The notes under the pieces are model-generated. The model made no database searches, had not been told where the DNA came from, and saw nothing but the letters and a program-made list of their open reading frames with translations. The position numbers and the translations under genes were made by a program. Shown here one piece after another: positions 1 to 10,172 of a DNA stretch of 64,000 nucleotides (within the stretch, counting starts at the first letter, position 1; the number at the start of each line of letters is the position of its first letter). Origin of the DNA: DASQZK01 sp963763215 (GTDB taxonomy: Bacteria > Bacteroidota > Bacteroidia > Bacteroidales > GCA-2748055); contig CAVXNX010000006.1 of NCBI GenBank assembly GCA_963763215.1, forward strand, positions 100,743 to 164,742, written 5' to 3'.

Positions 1-1
1 A

Positions 2-484
2 TCGCTCAGGGAAGGGGAGAGGACAAGGATGAGAAAAGGAGCCATCGGCTTTGTTTTTCAGAATTTTAACCTCATCGATGAACTCACCGTTTCTGAAAAC
101 GTGGAGTTGCCGCTGCTGGCCCTTCGCGTAAGAGGGCCCGAACGAAAACAACGTGTGCGGGACGTTCTCGGACAGATGCAGATGCTGCACCGGAGGGATC
201 ATTTCCCCCAGCAGCTCTCGGGAGGGCAGCAGCAACGGGTCGCCATCGCCAGGGCGGTGATCTCCAACCCCCGGCTGATCCTTACCGACGAACCCACCGG
301 TAACCTCGATTCCGCCAACGGTGAGCAGGTCATGCAAATGCTCGAGAACCTCAATGCCTCCGGTACCACCATCGTCATGGTCACCCACTCCGAACCCCAT
401 GCAGAACGGGCTCACCGGGTCATCAACCTGTTCGACGGACAGGTCGTCGCCGAAAGGAAAGATCATGAGTTTTCCATCGCTTAA
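2..484 (+). CDS. ABC transporter ATP-binding protein (LolD/MacB type), 5' partial
   Basis: This is the nucleotide-binding subunit of an ABC exporter of the LolD/MacB class, which powers a membrane permease in lipoprotein, peptide or drug efflux. The reading frame is open from base 2, so the Walker A region lies outside the window; the ATG at 29 is internal. Visible motifs are the Q-loop (GFVFQNFNLI), the signature LSGGQQQRVAIARA, Walker B plus D-loop LILTDEPTGNLD, and the H-loop histidine in VTHS. It is followed at once by a two-module FtsX-type permease, the usual partner, so the two probably form one operon. The substrate cannot be read from the sequence. Confidence 0.93.
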   Translation, partial: SLREGERTRMRKGAIGFVFQNFNLIDELTVSENVELPLLALRVRGPERKQRVRDVLGQMQMLHRRDHFPQQLSGGQQQRVAIARAVISNPRLILTDEPTGNLDSANGEQVMQMLENLNASGTTIVMVTHSEPHAERAHRVINLFDGQVVAERKDHEFSIA

Positions 485-494
485 GCCCCCCGAT

Positions 495-2874
495 ATGAAA
501 AGACATTTTTTTCATCTGCTGATCCGCCGGCAACTTAATGACAAGTTGTTCTCGGCCATCAACCTCCTGAACCTCGTGGTGGGATTTACCGCATTTATCC
601 TCCTCGTCATTTTCATCCGGCATAACCTGGACTATGATAAGCACAATATCCATTATGACAGGATTTACCGCCTTCAATTATTTATGGATGTGCCGCAGAG
701 CAATATCAAACATACGAGCAGCGTAACAGCCGCTCTTTCACGTCATGAATTGCCGGCTCTGCCGGAGGTGGAGCAAACCGCGACGATCCACAATGCCGGC
801 GATGAAAATGTGGATGGCTATTTCTTCCTGTCACCGGACAAGGAAAAAAAGGTGCTCCTGGAAAAGGGCTTCTTCGCCGATCCGTCCATCTTCAGGATCT
901 TTACCTTCCGGTTCCTGGAGGGAAATGCCGGTGATGCCCTCACGGAGCCCAATACGATCGTGCTTTCCCGCAAGGATGCGATGCTGTTCTTTCCTCAAGG
1001 ACAGGCACTGGGAAAGATCCTTCTCCTCGAAAATAAAATTCCCGTCAGAGTTGCCGGGGTATATGACGATCTTCCGGTGAATTCTGACTGGCGGCCGGAA
1101 TACCTTTTGCCGATGCAGAGTTATTCTTCCATTACCGGCTGGCAGGGATATGAAGACAATTACTGGATGTATTCCTTCCAGACGTATGTTCTTTTAAAAC
1201 CACATGCCAACTATAAGGACGTGAATGCGAAGATTTATGATGACCTGAAGAATTACCGGAAACAACACCATCCCTACCTCAGGCCTCTTTCCCTGTTGCA
1301 CATGAATCCTTACTACCATGGCGAATGGCTTCTTGCCATCGCACTTTTCATCTTTACGGCTATACTGATCCTGATTCTGACTGCCGTCAATTTTATCAAT
1401 CTGCAGACGGCGGATGCCGCTTCCAGGGGCCGGGAGATCGGCATTAAGAAAACAGTAGGATTTTCTGTCCGCGAGGTCTGGGCGCAATATGTCGGCGAAG
1501 CGGTTGTCATCTGCATTTTTTCAGCAGATCATCGGCCTGGCAGTGGCCCATTATTGTCTTCCTTTGTTCACCCGCATCATCGGAAACGATCTTCATCTCA
1601 GTGTATTCCGAAATGTCCCGGTCATTGTCCTGGTTCTTCTCATCGCCGTCGTAACAGGGTTCCTCTCAGCCCTGTACCCGGCCTTCATCATTTCCCGTTA
1701 CAATCCGGTCAAAGCTTTGAAACAACGGTTTATTGAAGTGGAAAACAAAGGCTTTAGCTTGAAAAAAGGGCTCATTGCCCTGCAGTTCAGCATTTCATTG
1801 TTTTTTGTCATCGTCAGTATCATCGTTTTCCACCAGGCGGATTACATGATGACCAAGGATATGGGTTTCGACAGGACAAACCTCCTGGTGGCCAATCTGA
1901 AGACCTACCGGTATGGTTCTTTTGATCCGGTCAGGCAGCAGCTGCTGAGCCATCCCGAGATTACAGACGCCTGTTTCTCCGATTACATTCCGTTTATTCT
2001 TCCGGGAGGCGATGAACTGAATTGGGAAGGAGGATTGCCTGAGGATAAAGTATTCGTGCGGATCAGCGACATCACCTATGATTATTTCGAGACCTACAGG
2101 ATGAAAATCGTTGCCGGGCGTAATTTTTCACGGGACTATCCGACCGATGTGGATAAATGCCTGGTGAATGAAGCGGCTGTCCGGGTCTTTGGATGGAAAA
2201 ATCCGATTGGGATGAAGGTGAAGAGTTGGGACAAAGACCGGGAAGTGATTGGCGTTGTGGGGGATTATGTCGCTCAGACGGTTCAGAACGCCATTGAGCC
2301 GCATACGTTCCGCCTGTTGAGCGATTCCGTATCCCTGACGGGAATGTACACCGTCAGGTACAAACCGGGAAAATTCAGGGAGGCCGGCCGGATTGTCCAG
2401 GAGATATTTGAAGATTATTACCCGCAAGATGTTTTCCATTTCGAACCGTTCGACAATCTGATCTATGAGGAGAGTGCCAATCAGGGATTCCGGATGTTCA
2501 GCAAGATGTGGATCTTTTTCACCATTATTTCCATAACCATTTCCTCCGTGGGGCTTTTCGGGCTTGTCGTTTTCTATTCGCGGCGCAAAATGAAGGAGAT
2601 CGGCATCCGGAAGGTTGTTGGTTTTTCGGTCCTCAGGCTGTACACCGGGCTGGTCTGGGAATTTATGCGGCTCATCGTCTGGGGCATGCTCTTTTCCTGG
2701 ATCGCCGCCTGGTTCGTGTATACGAAACTGCCCGGAACGGATAAGTATCCTTTGGGCATCAGAGAATTCCTCTATGGCACGCTCGTCATTTTCGCCGTGG
2801 CACTGATCACGGTCAGCTATACCATTTGGATGGCTGCACGAAGGAACCCTTCATCCATTCTGAAATATGAATAG
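495..2874 (+). CDS. ABC transporter permease, FtsX/MacB family (one frameshift)
   Basis: This is the membrane subunit partnering the upstream ATPase. It has about 790 residues arranged as two repeats: an N-terminal transmembrane helix, a periplasmic MacB-type domain, then an FtsX-like bundle. The first bundle contains the family motif SRGREIGIKKTVGFS and the second SRRKMKEIGIRKVVGFS. The frame changes near 1506-1515: the upstream frame reads GEAVVI and the downstream frame AFFQQIIGLAV, and removing one base around 1512 restores a continuous protein. I chose the ATG at 495; an in-frame ATG at 465 overlapping the ATPase end is the alternative. The break is more likely a sequence error than a pseudogene. 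Confidence 0.88.
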
Positions 2875-2937
2875 AGGAGGAGCACCGGGATCACCCGTCA
2901 CCAATGATACAACAGGAGTTGGACAGTCCGGGACGGT

Positions 2938-3390
2938 TCAGTGACTGATTTTCCCGGGCAGGCCCTTTTCCACGCTGACTTTCATCGCCCGGAGCATCTG
3001 ATTCCAGTTTGCCTCCGAATGTTCACGGGCTTCCTCTGTCGGATTATTATCCTGGGTCAGTGTGATCACAACATGCCCGGGTTTCTCCGTCAGGCCGATG
3101 CTCACCGTATGGTAATTTTCAGGAACGTCCTCCAGTCCCGAGAGAGGACTGAAATGACTGTAAACCAGGTGCAGTCCTGGTTGTATCGAGAGGATGGTCC
3201 CTTTATCCTCGTAGGTTGAACCCTGCCACTCGCCTTTCCATCTGATGGGGCTGCCTTCTTTCCAGTCCGAGACGACTTCCGCCCCGAACATGTATTCCCT
3301 GATCCGTTCGGGATTCACCAGGGCATCCCAGACATGCTCGACCGGTGCCTCAATGGTCACTGATGCCGTGGCTATCAGGTTATCTTTCAT
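2938..3390 (-). CDS. SRPBCC (AHSA1/START-like) domain protein
   Basis: This small cytoplasmic protein of about 150 residues has the AHSA1/Bet v1-like helix-grip fold, which forms a hydrophobic ligand cavity. Typical family sequence is visible: the N-terminal strand VTIEAPVEHVWDALVNPE, the central G-x-P-hydrophobic-R-W-K segment, and the C-terminal helix with NWNQMLRAMKVSVEKG. The ATG at 3390 begins just before the domain; the open frame extends to 3453 without a better start. It lies downstream of the lipocalin-like gene on the same strand and may be co-transcribed with it. No ligand or reaction can be assigned. In this family such proteins act as lipid or hydrophobic-metabolite binders or Hsp90 co-activators. 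Confidence 0.8.
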   Translation of the reverse strand: MKDNLIATASVTIEAPVEHVWDALVNPERIREYMFGAEVVSDWKEGSPIRWKGEWQGSTYEDKGTILSIQPGLHLVYSHFSPLSGLEDVPENYHTVSIGLTEKPGHVVITLTQDNNPTEEAREHSEANWNQMLRAMKVSVEKGLPGKISH

Positions 3391-3471
3391 ATTGCCGGAT
3401 TTAATGTTCAATAAGCTTCTCTCAGAAACAAACCGTCCTGCCCGGGAGTTCATTTTCCGGGTTGAAAACGA

Positions 3472-4587
3472 TTAACGGGATGGCTCCCGTTCCTTCATTC
3501 CCCGGTTCCGGAAAATCATGGTTTCGTAATTGCCGGAGCCCTCAATGGTTTTTCCCTGGATCGTCAGTTTCAGTGTCGCTTCCAGCCCGAAATAGACGGG
3601 CTTTGCCACAAAGGTCCGGATCAGCAGTTTCACCGGGAAGATCACTCCCGCGAGGAGATCCTTCCTGTCGAGGATACGGCGAAAGGTGAATTCGGCCTCG
3701 GCCGGAAAGGTCTCATCCTTCGACCGAAGGGTGATCTTCCGGGGATATCCGGTGCCGGGGGAACGGTCGTGCCCGCTGATGAGGCAATCGACAAGGTTGT
3801 TTGAGCTATGGATGATCCGTTTATTTTCCGCAACCATGAATGAAACGGTTCGCGATGACCGGAACCAGGTATCCATGAAGATCACCGTGTAAGGTCCGGC
3901 ATACCCTTTTCCCCAATACCAGCGGCTCACGAGTTCGTCCAGGTGAAGAGGATGTCCGCGGTCCACCCTGACGAAGTTATGGTCGTGATAACCATTGGCA
4001 TGCTTGATGGGATAGCTTTCCTTGTTGAAGGTAAATTCTCCCTTGACAGAGGCCAGGGGTGCCGGGATGGTCCATCCAAATTCACTTTTTTTATCATCCA
4101 ATGTATGAACGATCCTGTCTCCAAGGGGTTTCCAGCCTTCAACCAGACCCTTGAACACCAGCTGGCACGTGAAAAGCGGGAGCCTGACGGTGACCTGATA
4201 CGTCGGGAGGTCGCCCGTTTCCGCTTTGATTTCAAAAACGTCGCCGGCTTTAATATGACAGTGATGCGTCTCATTCTCCACCTGGTCGAACGTGAAATGA
4301 CGGGTGAAGGTCCCGGATCCTTCCTTCGTGTTCACCGAAATGGCGAGCTGCGGGTATACGCGGGTTTTGAGGGGGCTGGTCCCGATATGGAAGACGACCT
4401 TGAGGAAATTGCCCGTCAGGGGATCCATGACATCAAAATACCACCATTCAAAATCACCTTTGAATGGCTCAATAATATGCAGTCCGTCATCTTCAGGGGT
4501 GACGGGAAGTCCGGGTGTCCCTTCCGCATCGGGGGTATGGGCGATAACCCCGTTATTCAGTGCCTGTCCTTTATGCTGGTAACTCAT
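3472..4587 (-). CDS. CrtC/AttH-like lipocalin-fold protein
   Basis: This protein of about 370 residues resembles the hydroxyneurosporene synthase (CrtC)/AttH family, a double lipocalin-like beta-barrel fold. The signature segments are FEWWYFDVMDP in the N-terminal half and NGYHDHNFV in the middle; the aromatic EWWYFD and HDHN motifs characterise carotenoid 1,2-hydratases and their relatives. The ATG at 4587 is preferred. The frame also runs to a TTG at 4641 that would overlap the SDR stop. The C-terminal part looks like a second barrel. No other carotenoid gene is seen nearby, so a carotenoid role is not established. The neighbouring SDR suggests a small hydrophobic or lipid substrate, which is inference. 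Confidence 0.68.
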   Translation of the reverse strand: MSYQHKGQALNNGVIAHTPDAEGTPGLPVTPEDDGLHIIEPFKGDFEWWYFDVMDPLTGNFLKVVFHIGTSPLKTRVYPQLAISVNTKEGSGTFTRHFTFDQVENETHHCHIKAGDVFEIKAETGDLPTYQVTVRLPLFTCQLVFKGLVEGWKPLGDRIVHTLDDKKSEFGWTIPAPLASVKGEFTFNKESYPIKHANGYHDHNFVRVDRGHPLHLDELVSRWYWGKGYAGPYTVIFMDTWFRSSRTVSFMVAENKRIIHSSNNLVDCLISGHDRSPGTGYPRKITLRSKDETFPAEAEFTFRRILDRKDLLAGVIFPVKLLIRTFVAKPVYFGLEATLKLTIQGKTIEGSGNYETMIFRNRGMKEREPSR

Positions 4588-4637
4588 GGTGTAAAAAAAT
4601 GGATCGGTTCGTTTTGTAAAAAATCGAAGGATATTCT

Positions 4638-5484
4638 TCAAACGTTCAGGACAGATTTGGCCAGGTAACCAGAAAGGAGGTTCTGCGTGACCTCACGGAG
4701 CTTCTCCCGGGCCTCAGGGTCGTACGCCTGGGGTATCGCCCTGGCCTGCTGCTTCCCTTCGTAATAACCCCCGGTCTTCTCCGACCTGATCAGGCTTTCG
4801 ACCGCAGAAGCGCCCTGTTCGACAGTGGTGAAGGAGTGGCCCCAGTCTTCCATGACCATCTTCGTGTTCATCAGTGTCGCCGGATGGAGGACGTTGACCC
4901 TGATCCCCTGATCCTTAAGCCGCTTGGCCAGGTCAAACGTGTACATGATGAGGGCTGTCTTACTTTGTTTATAGGCAAAATATCCGTCATAATGATGTTC
5001 GATCATCAGATCGGAAAAATTGACCGGTTCCTGTCCCACGGAGGCAACATTGATGATCTTCCCCTCCCCGGGCGGAATAAGCGGTAATAATTTTTCCGTC
5101 AGAAGAACATGTGAGAGGTAATTGACGGCAAATCGCAGTTCATAACCGTCCTTGCTGAGTTCTCTGACATTTCCCGTTCCCTTGCCCGAACCGATCCCGA
5201 CATTGTTGATCAAAATGTCAATCCGGTTGTGATCATGCGATACCATGGTCTGCCAGATGAGCCACACCATCCAGTGACGCGAAATCACCGTTGAAGTAGG
5301 TCAGATGGCTGTTCCCGGTTTCAGCCGAAATCTCCCGGACCACCGCTTTGCCCTTGCTTTCATTCCGGCCATGGATAAGTACTGTGGCATCAAGCGCGGC
5401 AACATGTTTTGCCACCAGCCTTCCAAGTCCGTCTGTCGAGCCGGTGATCAGGATCGTTTTACCCGATAATCCGTTTGCCACCAT
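4638..5484 (-). CDS. Short-chain dehydrogenase/reductase (one frameshift)
   Basis: This is an NAD(P)-dependent oxidoreductase with a Rossmann fold, about 280 residues when joined. The N-terminal part has the cofactor motif TGSTDGLG and the HGRN segment, suggesting NADP preference. The second part has NNVG (the NNAG motif), the INVAS strand, the catalytic YKQSK (YxxxK) and HPATLMNTK. The two parts lie in different frames with the switch near 5240-5285, between the FASLDGV and DHNRIDILINN segments. The start is the ATG at 5484. It resembles the retinol dehydrogenase-like classical SDRs. It is upstream of the CrtC-like gene on the same strand. The substrate is unknown. Confidence 0.85.
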
Positions 5485-5771
5485 GTGTACCGATTAGGGT
5501 TCCGTGAATCGCATCCAACGGAGCCGTTTAGGTTAAAAAATAGCATGTGCACAGGAACCTGACCCGGGTTCCCATGCATTTTGCACTTCCCGGGAATCTG
5601 CCTGTCCTGTTTTCATTAAACTGTTCCGGGGCCGAATTGTTTAACTACTACCGTTCTGCCGTGAAAAAGAGTCAGACATCACGGCTCATGCAGGGAACAA
5701 AAGCCGGAAGAACATCCCGGATCACTGATCATGACATTCAATAAAGGCATCTCAACGCCGGAAAGAGCAGG
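5485..5771. other. Intergenic region between divergent genes
   Basis: About 290 bases separate the divergent SDR and GNAT genes. Short open frames are present but show no recognisable protein features. I see no strong hairpin or promoter motif here. Confidence 0.5.
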
Positions 5772-6287
5772 ATGATAAAAATATTTCATGCAAATTCCCC
5801 TAAAAAGCTTGAACAGGTCAGGGATCTGTTTCTTGGTTTTGTATCGTGGTACAGGTCGAATTATCCCGACGACAGGGATTTTATCGAGAATTACCTGGAT
5901 AACAGGAGTTTTTCGGAAGAGGTCTCTTCCCTCCCCGGAAGATTATGCACCCCCGGGCGGAAGGCTTCTATTGCCTACTACAACGGAAAACCGGCCGGTT
6001 GTGCGGCTCTGAAGGAGAAGAACCTGGGGACATGCGAGCTGAAGCGGCTTTTTGTTTCTCCCCTGTTCCGGAACAGGGGAGTGGGCCGCGCCCTGGCTGA
6101 TGCTGCCATCAGGGAAGCCCGGATGATCGGGTATTCTTCCATCCTGGTGAGCAGTACGATCCAGGAAACAGAGGCTCAGGGACTTTTCAAAACCCTCGGA
6201 TTCAAAGACACCGCCGCAGGCGAGGAGGTGCCGGAGGATATCCGGAAATGGCTGGTATTCATGAAGATGGAACTGAAGAAGGAATAG
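5772..6287 (+). CDS. GNAT family N-acetyltransferase
   Basis: This predicted acetyl-CoA-dependent N-acetyltransferase has 171 residues. The acetyl-CoA pyrophosphate-binding motif A is clear: FRNRGVGRALADAAIREA follows the beta-4 strand ELKRLFVSPL, and the C-terminal part has the usual GLFKTLGFKD strand-helix. An N-terminal helix pair precedes AYYNGKPAGCAALKE, the beta-2/beta-3 region of the fold. The ATG at 5772 is the first start in frame. It stands alone between divergent and convergent neighbours, so context gives no clue to its substrate. Confidence 0.85.
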   Translation: MIKIFHANSPKKLEQVRDLFLGFVSWYRSNYPDDRDFIENYLDNRSFSEEVSSLPGRLCTPGRKASIAYYNGKPAGCAALKEKNLGTCELKRLFVSPLFRNRGVGRALADAAIREARMIGYSSILVSSTIQETEAQGLFKTLGFKDTAAGEEVPEDIRKWLVFMKMELKKE

Positions 6288-6440
6288 CGCGTATCTGCGT
6301 TCTTCATGATGGCACGTTAAAAAAGTGTGCCCGTTTTTCATCCGTCCGGAAAGCAATGCAGCCCGGACATGCGGCTTGCTCCCCATGGACGTTGTCCGAT
6401 CGTTTTTTCCGTCTTTCTTCCGAGCGGGATCAGGAATTAT

Positions 6441-8819
6441 TCAAGGCCTGAGTTCCGTTTCTTTCGTCAGGACAATATTTTGCGAGGATTCGCCGATCAT
6501 GACCCTGAACATCCCCGGTTCGACGGTCCATTTCATCTGCCGGTCGACGAGGGCCAGCTCCTCATAGGGGACGCTCAGGTGAACGGTCTTCGTTTCGCCT
6601 TTTTTCAGAAAAACGCGGGAAAAGGCTTTGAGCTCTTTGATCGGTGTGGCAACGCTCGCGTACTCATCCTGGACATACACCTGCACCACGGCTTCCCCAT
6701 CGCGATCGCCCGTATTTTGAACATCCACCGTAACCGGTATGTCCTCTCCGGGAGAAAAGGAGGCGGGCACATCCAGGTTGATGAACGAGAAGGTCGTGTA
6801 ACTCAGTCCATAACCAAAGGGGTAGAGTGGGGCGGAGGAACAATCGACATAATCGCGCCGGGGCTCTGAAACAGGGTTGTAAAAGACGGGAAGCTGGCCA
6901 GCATTTTTGGGAATGCTCACGCAGAGTTTGCCGGAGGGATTATAGTCGCCAAAGAGGATGTCGGCCACAGCCCGGCCTCCTTCCCAGCCGCAATACCAGG
7001 CTTCCACCACTGCTGCCGCCTTCTCACTGATCTCCGGTTCGGCAATGGGCCGGCCGTTGATGTACACCACGATAACCGGTTTGCCGGTCCGTGCGACCGC
7101 ATCGAAAAGGTCCTTCTGAACACCCGACAAGCCAAGGTCGGATTTATCGAAGCCTTCACCGCAATCGAGCTCGCTGAGGGTCTCGAAACTGGAGACCATC
7201 CTGCCGGTGAGAGGGTCGAATTTTATGTCCTCAAAATCACTTCCGCTCGATCCTCCCAGGACCATGACCACCACCTGGCTCTTGCGGGCCGCATCAACCG
7301 CCTCTGCGAACCCTGACTTATCCGTGTCCCTGACGCCGCATCCCCTGGCATAGTAAACACGCGTATTTTCGGGCACTGCCTCACGGATACCCGTAAGTAC
7401 CGTTGAAACATCTTCCCGGCGCTGGTACATGAAAACGTAACTGCCAAGCTGATTGCTGATTTTGTCGGCATTCGGACCAATGACCGCAATCGACGAGAGA
7501 TCCTTGCGGAGGGGCAGGGTCTGTGCCTTGTTTTCGAGCAGGACGATTCCCTCCCTGGCCACCTGCCTGTTGATCTCCCTCGATTGGGGATCATCGGTAA
7601 ATTTCCCGGCATCACCGACAGAGAGGTAGGGATGGTCAAATAATCCGAGCTTGAATTTCATTCTCAGGATACGACGCACAGCAAGATCAACAGCATCGGT
7701 ATCGATCGTTTTGTCTTCGAGGCCTTTCACCAGGTTGTCCAGGAACATGACCGCTCCCATTTCCATATCGAGACCGGCATCCAGGGAGAGTTTGACAAGC
7801 TCTTCCGGACTTCCCGCGATGCGGTGTTTGGTTCTCAGCTCACTCACCGATCCGGCGTCGGAAACCACGAAGCCGTTGAATCCCCATTCGTCTCTCAGAA
7901 CATGGGTGAGCAGCCATCCATTCATGGTACACGGAATACCGTCGAGGGTGTTGTAGGAACACATCACGGAGGCGGCTCCCTGCCTGACGGCCATGCGGAA
8001 AGGTTTCAGAAATTTTGTCCGGAGCTCGCGTTCCCCGATGCTCACGGTTCCGGTATTGTGTCCTCCCTCGGGCGTGGCGTGCACAAAATGTTTTAAGGTG
8101 ACCAGGACAGAATGGAGCCCGATCGAGTCGCCCTGGAATCCCCTGGTGTACTCCTCGCCAAAACGCCCGGCAAGATAGGGATCTTCGCCGAACGTCTCCT
8201 CGACGCGTCCCCAGCGGGGATCAATGGCCAGGTCGAGAATGGGTGAATACACGACCCGGCACCCGGAAACATACGCCTCCCGGGCAATGGCTTTGTACAT
8301 CTGAAATGCCAGGCCGGGATCGAAGGTGCAACCGACCAGCAAACCGGTGGGATAGACCATCCCGTACTTGCCTAACCGGCCATGCTCCGCCGACTCGCCG
8401 AAAAGCATGGGGATCTTCAGCCGGGTATGTTCCAGGTTATACCGCTGGATCATGTTCATGATCCTGACACCTTCTTCGGGCGAGGGTCCGTCTTTCGGGG
8501 AAACTTTCGTCCAGGGATCGGCACGGTAAATGCCGTAGGTGGCGCCAATAAAATACTTGGATAACAGAGTTTTGAAAGTGTCTGTCAGGGCAAGGCCCGT
8601 ATCCTGCCTGGCATAAGCTTCCCATCCCCAGGTCTGGCAAAGCTGCCCGGCCTTTTCTTCCGGCGTCATGATGGCCATCAGTGAATCGATCCTGGCCTCT
8701 ATGCTTTTGCCGGCGGTCTTTTCACGGTCGATCCGTTCTCTTACGCCTGCCCCGTGTTTATCACCGCTGCACGACGTCAGCAGCAGAACACTGAGAAATA
8801 CAATCGCTGTTTCCTTCAT
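6441..8819 (-). CDS. Glycoside hydrolase family 3 lipoprotein (beta-glucosidase/xylosidase type)
   Basis: This intact 792-residue exo-acting beta-glycosidase is predicted to be a lipoprotein. A signal peptide ends in the lipobox LLTSC, giving an acylated cysteine at about residue 17. The GH3 N-terminal barrel follows (MTPEEKAGQLCQ, the KHF segment, and the nucleophile aspartate in GFVVSDAGSV). Next come the alpha/beta sandwich (GEGFDKSDLGL, a likely acid/base region; VVVYINGRP) and a C-terminal fibronectin III-like domain starting near SFSPGEDIPVTV. The layout matches BglX-type enzymes. GH43, GH29 and GH10 genes elsewhere in the window suggest it finishes breakdown of hemicellulose oligosaccharides, but glucose versus xylose specificity cannot be decided. 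Confidence 0.93.
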   Translation of the reverse strand: MKETAIVFLSVLLLTSCSGDKHGAGVRERIDREKTAGKSIEARIDSLMAIMTPEEKAGQLCQTWGWEAYARQDTGLALTDTFKTLLSKYFIGATYGIYRADPWTKVSPKDGPSPEEGVRIMNMIQRYNLEHTRLKIPMLFGESAEHGRLGKYGMVYPTGLLVGCTFDPGLAFQMYKAIAREAYVSGCRVVYSPILDLAIDPRWGRVEETFGEDPYLAGRFGEEYTRGFQGDSIGLHSVLVTLKHFVHATPEGGHNTGTVSIGERELRTKFLKPFRMAVRQGAASVMCSYNTLDGIPCTMNGWLLTHVLRDEWGFNGFVVSDAGSVSELRTKHRIAGSPEELVKLSLDAGLDMEMGAVMFLDNLVKGLEDKTIDTDAVDLAVRRILRMKFKLGLFDHPYLSVGDAGKFTDDPQSREINRQVAREGIVLLENKAQTLPLRKDLSSIAVIGPNADKISNQLGSYVFMYQRREDVSTVLTGIREAVPENTRVYYARGCGVRDTDKSGFAEAVDAARKSQVVVMVLGGSSGSDFEDIKFDPLTGRMVSSFETLSELDCGEGFDKSDLGLSGVQKDLFDAVARTGKPVIVVYINGRPIAEPEISEKAAAVVEAWYCGWEGGRAVADILFGDYNPSGKLCVSIPKNAGQLPVFYNPVSEPRRDYVDCSSAPLYPFGYGLSYTTFSFINLDVPASFSPGEDIPVTVDVQNTGDRDGEAVVQVYVQDEYASVATPIKELKAFSRVFLKKGETKTVHLSVPYEELALVDRQMKWTVEPGMFRVMIGESSQNIVLTKETELRP

Positions 8820-9039
8820 AAATGGATGTTTTATGGATCTTTTATCGGATCTATTGACCGGGGTGAAGATCAGGGATCCCTTCTCCTCTTTCGGCTGTTA
8901 AAGTAGTGATTTTAATGCAGAATTTTTATCACGCGCCAGGTAAATAGTTGAAAATCCGGCCGAAGCAGATTTTATGCGTGAAAACGCATGGAATTTCAGA
9001 CGGGGTGGATAAATACCAAAAGGATGGGTGAAGAATCCT

Positions 9040-10047
9040 TTAAATGGCAAACCGACCTGCCAGGTCCCCGGAGGTATAGAACCTGCCGGTCTTTTCAATG
9101 TCCTTCACGATATCGGTCACGGCCGAATTGAGCGGCGTTGGTATACCCGTTTGCCTCCCCAGGCGGACGATCTCACCGTTAAGGTAGTCGATCTCTGTCG
9201 GTCGGCCGCGTTTCAGGCTCTGGAGAGTGGAACTGAGCGTTTTTAAATGGCCCATGGACCGTTTGAGGAAAAATCCGGCCACAAAATCAGGGGCGGAGGC
9301 TATGATTTTGAGAAGTGTTGCCGGCACGCCGGGCAATGATCCCAGCCGGTAGCCAGACTGGCGGATGACATGATACCCTTCCCGTAAGGTATAAATCCCA
9401 ATCCTGCGGATCACTGCATCGTGCATACATGAACGGATGCTCCGGCCGGTCATGGCCTCGAGCCCGTTTCCGAGATTGTTCAGGAGAAGCTTGGACCAGC
9501 GAACACCGCTGATGTTTTCACTGATCTCTGTCTTCATGGCCTGGTCGAGCAGGACTTTGATCTCCCTGACCTTTTCATTGTTCCGACCAAAGGCTGAACC
9601 GATGACCAGTTCTCCGGCATGGGCAAGGGTTACCTTCCCGGGCTCAAGATATTGGGCATTCATCATGACCACACCGCTGATGATGTTCTCCCGTGGGAAA
9701 AAGGCGGCGGCGATCGAATCGCCCCGGGTGCCGTTCTGGAGGGTCACAATCGTGGATGATTGGGCCAGATCGCGAACCTGCCGGCAGGCGGATTCGAGAT
9801 CCTGGGTCTTCATGGCGAGCAGCAGAACATCCGGACGGAACGTCAGTGATTCGGCAGCACTGACCCGAATGACGGAATTCCCCGGTATTCCCCCGATATG
9901 CAGCCCTTTTTTCTGAATGGCGCGCACATGGTCGGGCCTGGCGATAAGGGTGACATCCTCGCCGGCTTCCGACAACAATCCCCCGATAAGGCTGCCTACC
10001 GCGCCGGCCCCGGCTACCGCAATTTTTCGTGTTTTTTTCCCTGACAT
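9040..10047 (-). CDS. panE: 2-dehydropantoate 2-reductase (ketopantoate reductase) family
   Basis: This is an NADPH-dependent reductase of the PanE/ApbA family, which converts ketopantoate to pantoate in pantothenate and coenzyme A synthesis. The N-terminal Rossmann motif is GAGAVGSLIGG, followed by LLLAMKTQDLE and TLQNGTRGD. The helical C-terminal domain carries the conserved lysine region WSKLLLNNLGNGLEAMTG and the substrate-binding segment RGRPTEIDYLNGEIVRLG, which is close to the family consensus. I chose the ATG at 10047, directly before the Rossmann strand; the frame extends to a TTG at 10092. It has no pan gene neighbours, so a paralogue acting on another 2-oxo acid is possible. Confidence 0.85.
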   Translation of the reverse strand: MSGKKTRKIAVAGAGAVGSLIGGLLSEAGEDVTLIARPDHVRAIQKKGLHIGGIPGNSVIRVSAAESLTFRPDVLLLAMKTQDLESACRQVRDLAQSSTIVTLQNGTRGDSIAAAFFPRENIISGVVMMNAQYLEPGKVTLAHAGELVIGSAFGRNNEKVREIKVLLDQAMKTEISENISGVRWSKLLLNNLGNGLEAMTGRSIRSCMHDAVIRRIGIYTLREGYHVIRQSGYRLGSLPGVPATLLKIIASAPDFVAGFFLKRSMGHLKTLSSTLQSLKRGRPTEIDYLNGEIVRLGRQTGIPTPLNSAVTDIVKDIEKTGRFYTSGDLAGRFAI

Positions 10048-10172
10048 ATTTATTCCATGGTTAACCTCGTGATCATTCCGTTTTATCTCCAAAAATGAAT
10101 TAAAATGATCGATTTATAGCTGAATGATGTATATTTATTTCGTGACATAGAAGCGTATCTCAGAATACTAAC

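Noticed and set aside
3943..4668. 241-codon open frame on the plus strand
   Set aside because: Antisense to the CrtC/AttH-like gene, whose EWWYFD and HDHN motifs are convincing.
5547..5744. 65-codon open frame between the SDR and GNAT genes
   Set aside because: No signal, motif or start context supports it.
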